From: Propionibacteriales bacterium
GTDB taxonomy: Bacteria > Actinomycetota > Actinomycetes > Propionibacteriales > Propionibacteriaceae
Assembly: GCA_017882655.1 (NCBI GenBank)
Contig: JADGPB010000120.1
Location: forward strand, 1 to 6,941
DNA length: 6,941 bases
Direction: 5' to 3'
Under the pieces are notes generated by a model, which did not search any database, was not told the origin of the DNA, and saw nothing but the letters and a program-made list of their open reading frames with translations. This document shows positions 5,115 to 6,941 of this stretch, one piece after another; the stretch's first letter is position 1, and each line of letters starts with the position of its first letter. Both the position numbers and the translations under genes were made by a program.

Positions 5115-6925
5115 GCGTCGACAACCTCGGCGGCCGACGCGTCCACCTGCCGCAGGTTGACCTGCTCCCGCTCGTACGGCGCGATCACCGGCGTCTTCCC
5201 TTCTCCGACCGCGGTGAGACCCAGCTGGTGCATCTCCAGCGCCCGACCTTCATCGGCGTTGACCGCGGCCGTACGGATCCGCTCCGCCACCTGCGGGTCG
5301 ATGCCCACAGCATCGAGCGCGGCGTGGAACCGGGACAGCTCGCCGGCGAGCAGACCTTCGACGCGGGCGTCGAGGTCGTCCTTGGCTTTCTTGGCCAGGC
5401 GCCGTACGGCATCGTCGCCGAACACGGCCTCGAGAACGCGCTGGGCGAGCACCGCCGTACCGCCCGCGACACCCACCTCCGCACCGACGAGGCCCCCGGT
5501 GTGGGCGAAGGCGACGAGCATCAGTGCCACACCGACGCCGTTGACGCCGAACGCCGCGATACGCGCCTTGGTCCGGCGCCCGGAGCCTTCGTCGCTCACG
5601 AGCTCCATGACGTCGCCCTGCCACGCCCTGATCGCCCGGGCCGCACGGGACGGGTAGTCCTCAGAGACCCGCCGCAGATCAGCGCCGGCACGGTCGAGGA
5701 GCATCCGTCCGGCGGGGTTCGCTCGCCAGGCTGCCTCAGCACGTTCAGCCGCCTTCTCACCCTCCTCGCGCAGCAGCGCCTCGAGCCCTGACTCGACCGC
5801 CACGGCGACGTCGGACGCGCCCTTCGGCTCGCCCTTGATCGCGGCCCAGATCCGGTCGCGCAACCAGCCGATCTTCTGCTCCAGAGCCCGGAAGAACTCC
5901 CCAGTACCCACAAAGTCGTGCCAGCGCGCCAGCACCTCGCCACGCAGCAGGGTGCCGTCGGCCGACTGGACGTTCACGGTCCGTACGGCCTCTTGGTACG
6001 ACGCATTCGCATCAGAGCGCAGCTGGTCGAGCGCCTCGAGCTGGTCGTCGACGGCCTGGGCGACGTCCGGCGCCTGCCGGGTGAGCGACCCGATCGCCCC
6101 GTCGAGCGTCTGCATGACGACCCGTGCCCGGGTGTTCTGGTCGGCCGCCAACGCGGCCAGCCACCCACGGATCGGCGCCACCGCGGCGTCGGGCAGCAGG
6201 CCGTCGGCATCGGTCGTGGTCTCCGGTACGGCGAACAGCGGCGAGGACGCCAAACCACGCTCGGTCATCATCTGGCCCAGATGGGGCGGCACCTCGGCCA
6301 TGGCAGCCGGCGGGACCCGATCGACGACGACCGCCACCGCGGCGCTGCGGCCCACGGCGCTCGCGAGGTAGTCCCAGGGCACGGCGTCCGCGTACCGCGC
6401 CGCGCTCGTCACGAACAGCCATAGGTCGGCCGCCGACAGCAGCTGCGCGGCCAGTCGCCGGTTCTCCACGACGACAGAGTCGATGTCGGGCGCATCGAGG
6501 ACCGCGAGCCCACGCGGCAACGTCGGCTCCGGTACGAGGTGGAGCGAGCGCGTGTCGTCGCTCGACGAGCTGGAACGCAGCAGGCCCGGCAGGATCCGGT
6601 CGTCGGCGAACCAGCGCGCGTCGTCCGGGTGGTACACGAGCACCGGTGACCTCGTCGTGGGCCGGATCACGCCCGGCTTCGTCACCACGCGGCCGATGAG
6701 GGAGTTCACCAGCGTCGACTTGCCGGCCCCCGTGGAGCCGCCTACGACGGCCAGCAGGGGCGCTTCGATCCGCTCCAGCCTCGGCAGGACGTAGTCGTCG
6801 AGCTGTTTCGAGAAGTCCCGGGACAGTCCGGTGAGCTCCGCTGCGCGTGGGAGGGGTAACGGCAGCCTGACAGATGCCAACGCGTCCCGAAGATCGGTCA
6901 ACGCGATGGTCAGAGGACTGGCCAT
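5099..6925 (-). CDS. Dynamin family GTPase, DynA-like
   Basis: The 608-residue protein has an N-terminal dynamin-like GTPase domain: G1 P-loop G63-STGAG-K69-S70 (VVGGSTGAGKSTLVNSLIG), G2 T90/T91 (IRPTTRSPVLVYHP) and G3 D144-A-P-D147 (LDAPDIDSV). The canonical G4 NKxD is missing; the expected strand reads VVVDRVPP (199-206). A serine run at 118-122 sits on a loop. Helical stalk-like segments occupy about 270-440, then two short hydrophobic stretches (about 456-474 and 477-496, glycine-rich) form a probable membrane hairpin, followed by a charged helix (505-535) and an acidic tail. Members bind and remodel membranes, cycling GTP as they oligomerise; in Streptomyces the DynA/DynB pair stabilises FtsZ rings at sporulation septa. 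The ATG at 6925 follows AGGAG (6934-6930) by 4 nt. The stop overlaps the next gene's start. The family assignment is strong and the DynA orthology is likely; the function in this organism is inferred. Confidence 0.88.
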   Translation of the reverse strand: MASPLTIALTDLRDALASVRLPLPLPRAAELTGLSRDFSKQLDDYVLPRLERIEAPLLAVVGGSTGAGKSTLVNSLIGRVVTKPGVIRPTTRSPVLVYHPDDARWFADDRILPGLLRSSSSSDDTRSLHLVPEPTLPRGLAVLDAPDIDSVVVENRRLAAQLLSAADLWLFVTSAARYADAVPWDYLASAVGRSAAVAVVVDRVPPAAMAEVPPHLGQMMTERGLASSPLFAVPETTTDADGLLPDAAVAPIRGWLAALAADQNTRARVVMQTLDGAIGSLTRQAPDVAQAVDDQLEALDQLRSDANASYQEAVRTVNVQSADGTLLRGEVLARWHDFVGTGEFFRALEQKIGWLRDRIWAAIKGEPKGASDVAVAVESGLEALLREEGEKAAERAEAAWRANPAGRMLLDRAGADLRRVSEDYPSRAARAIRAWQGDVMELVSDEGSGRRTKARIAAFGVNGVGVALMLVAFAHTGGLVGAEVGVAGGTAVLAQRVLEAVFGDDAVRRLAKKAKDDLDARVEGLLAGELSRFHAALDAVGIDPQVAERIRTAAVNADEGRALEMHQLGLTAVGEGKTPVIAPYEREQVNLRQVDASAAEVVDAEVLP

Positions 6926-6941
6926 GGCTCTCCTAGGCCGT

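Noticed and set aside
4910..5791. Plus-strand open frame of 293 codons opposite the two GTPases
   Set aside because: It shows an antisense shadow composition (Arg/Pro/His-rich), no domain, and covers the GTGA junction of two convincing genes.

Overview
The window comes from a high-GC Gram-positive genome (GC roughly two-thirds by eye). It is almost certainly an actinobacterium: the codon third positions are G/C-rich, the dynamin-like GTPase pair is of actinobacterial type, and an SSB paralog sits near ettA. Frequent GTA-C valine contexts and the protein style resemble Nocardioidaceae/Propionibacteriales, but this placement is an impression and has not been demonstrated. All six supported genes lie on the minus strand, so transcription runs from high to low coordinates. 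The window is about 95% coding, and no stretch over 120 bases lacks a gene. I saw no tRNA, rRNA, CRISPR array, insertion sequence or phage gene.

In transcription order: (1) a 608-residue dynamin-family GTPase (6925-5099); (2) a 534-residue membrane GTPase (5102-3498), joined to the first by a GTGA stop/start overlap; (3) a 118-bp intergenic region carrying two copies of CTGTGGACAG; (4) a 151-residue single-stranded DNA-binding protein (3379-2924) whose tail is built from short tandem repeats; (5) a 500-residue membrane-anchored serine hydrolase of the beta-lactamase/PBP4* type with four extra C-terminal membrane segments (2825-1323); (6) a 365-residue lipoprotein with a repetitive, beta-propeller-like body (1320-223), only 2 nt after gene 5; (7) the first 37 codons of ettA (113 to 1), the ABC-F translational throttle factor, running off the window edge.

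The two GTPases look like the DynA/DynB pair that, in Streptomyces, stabilises FtsZ rings at sporulation septa. The SSB is of the short actinobacterial SsbB type, for which a role in chromosome segregation has been reported in Streptomyces. In Mycobacterium tuberculosis an SSB paralog and EttA are neighbours (Rv2478c-Rv2477c, from memory). The window can therefore be read as a conserved division/chromosome-maintenance block (dynA-dynB-ssb-ettA) into which an envelope module, the serine hydrolase plus lipoprotein, has been inserted between ssb and ettA. The hydrolase and lipoprotein are translationally coupled and both face the outside of the membrane, so they probably act together. Their substrate cannot be read from the sequence.

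The most useful leads are the inserted hydrolase-lipoprotein module, the paired DnaA-box-like repeats upstream of ssb, the repeat-built SSB tail without the usual acidic tip, and the degenerate G4 motif in the first GTPase.
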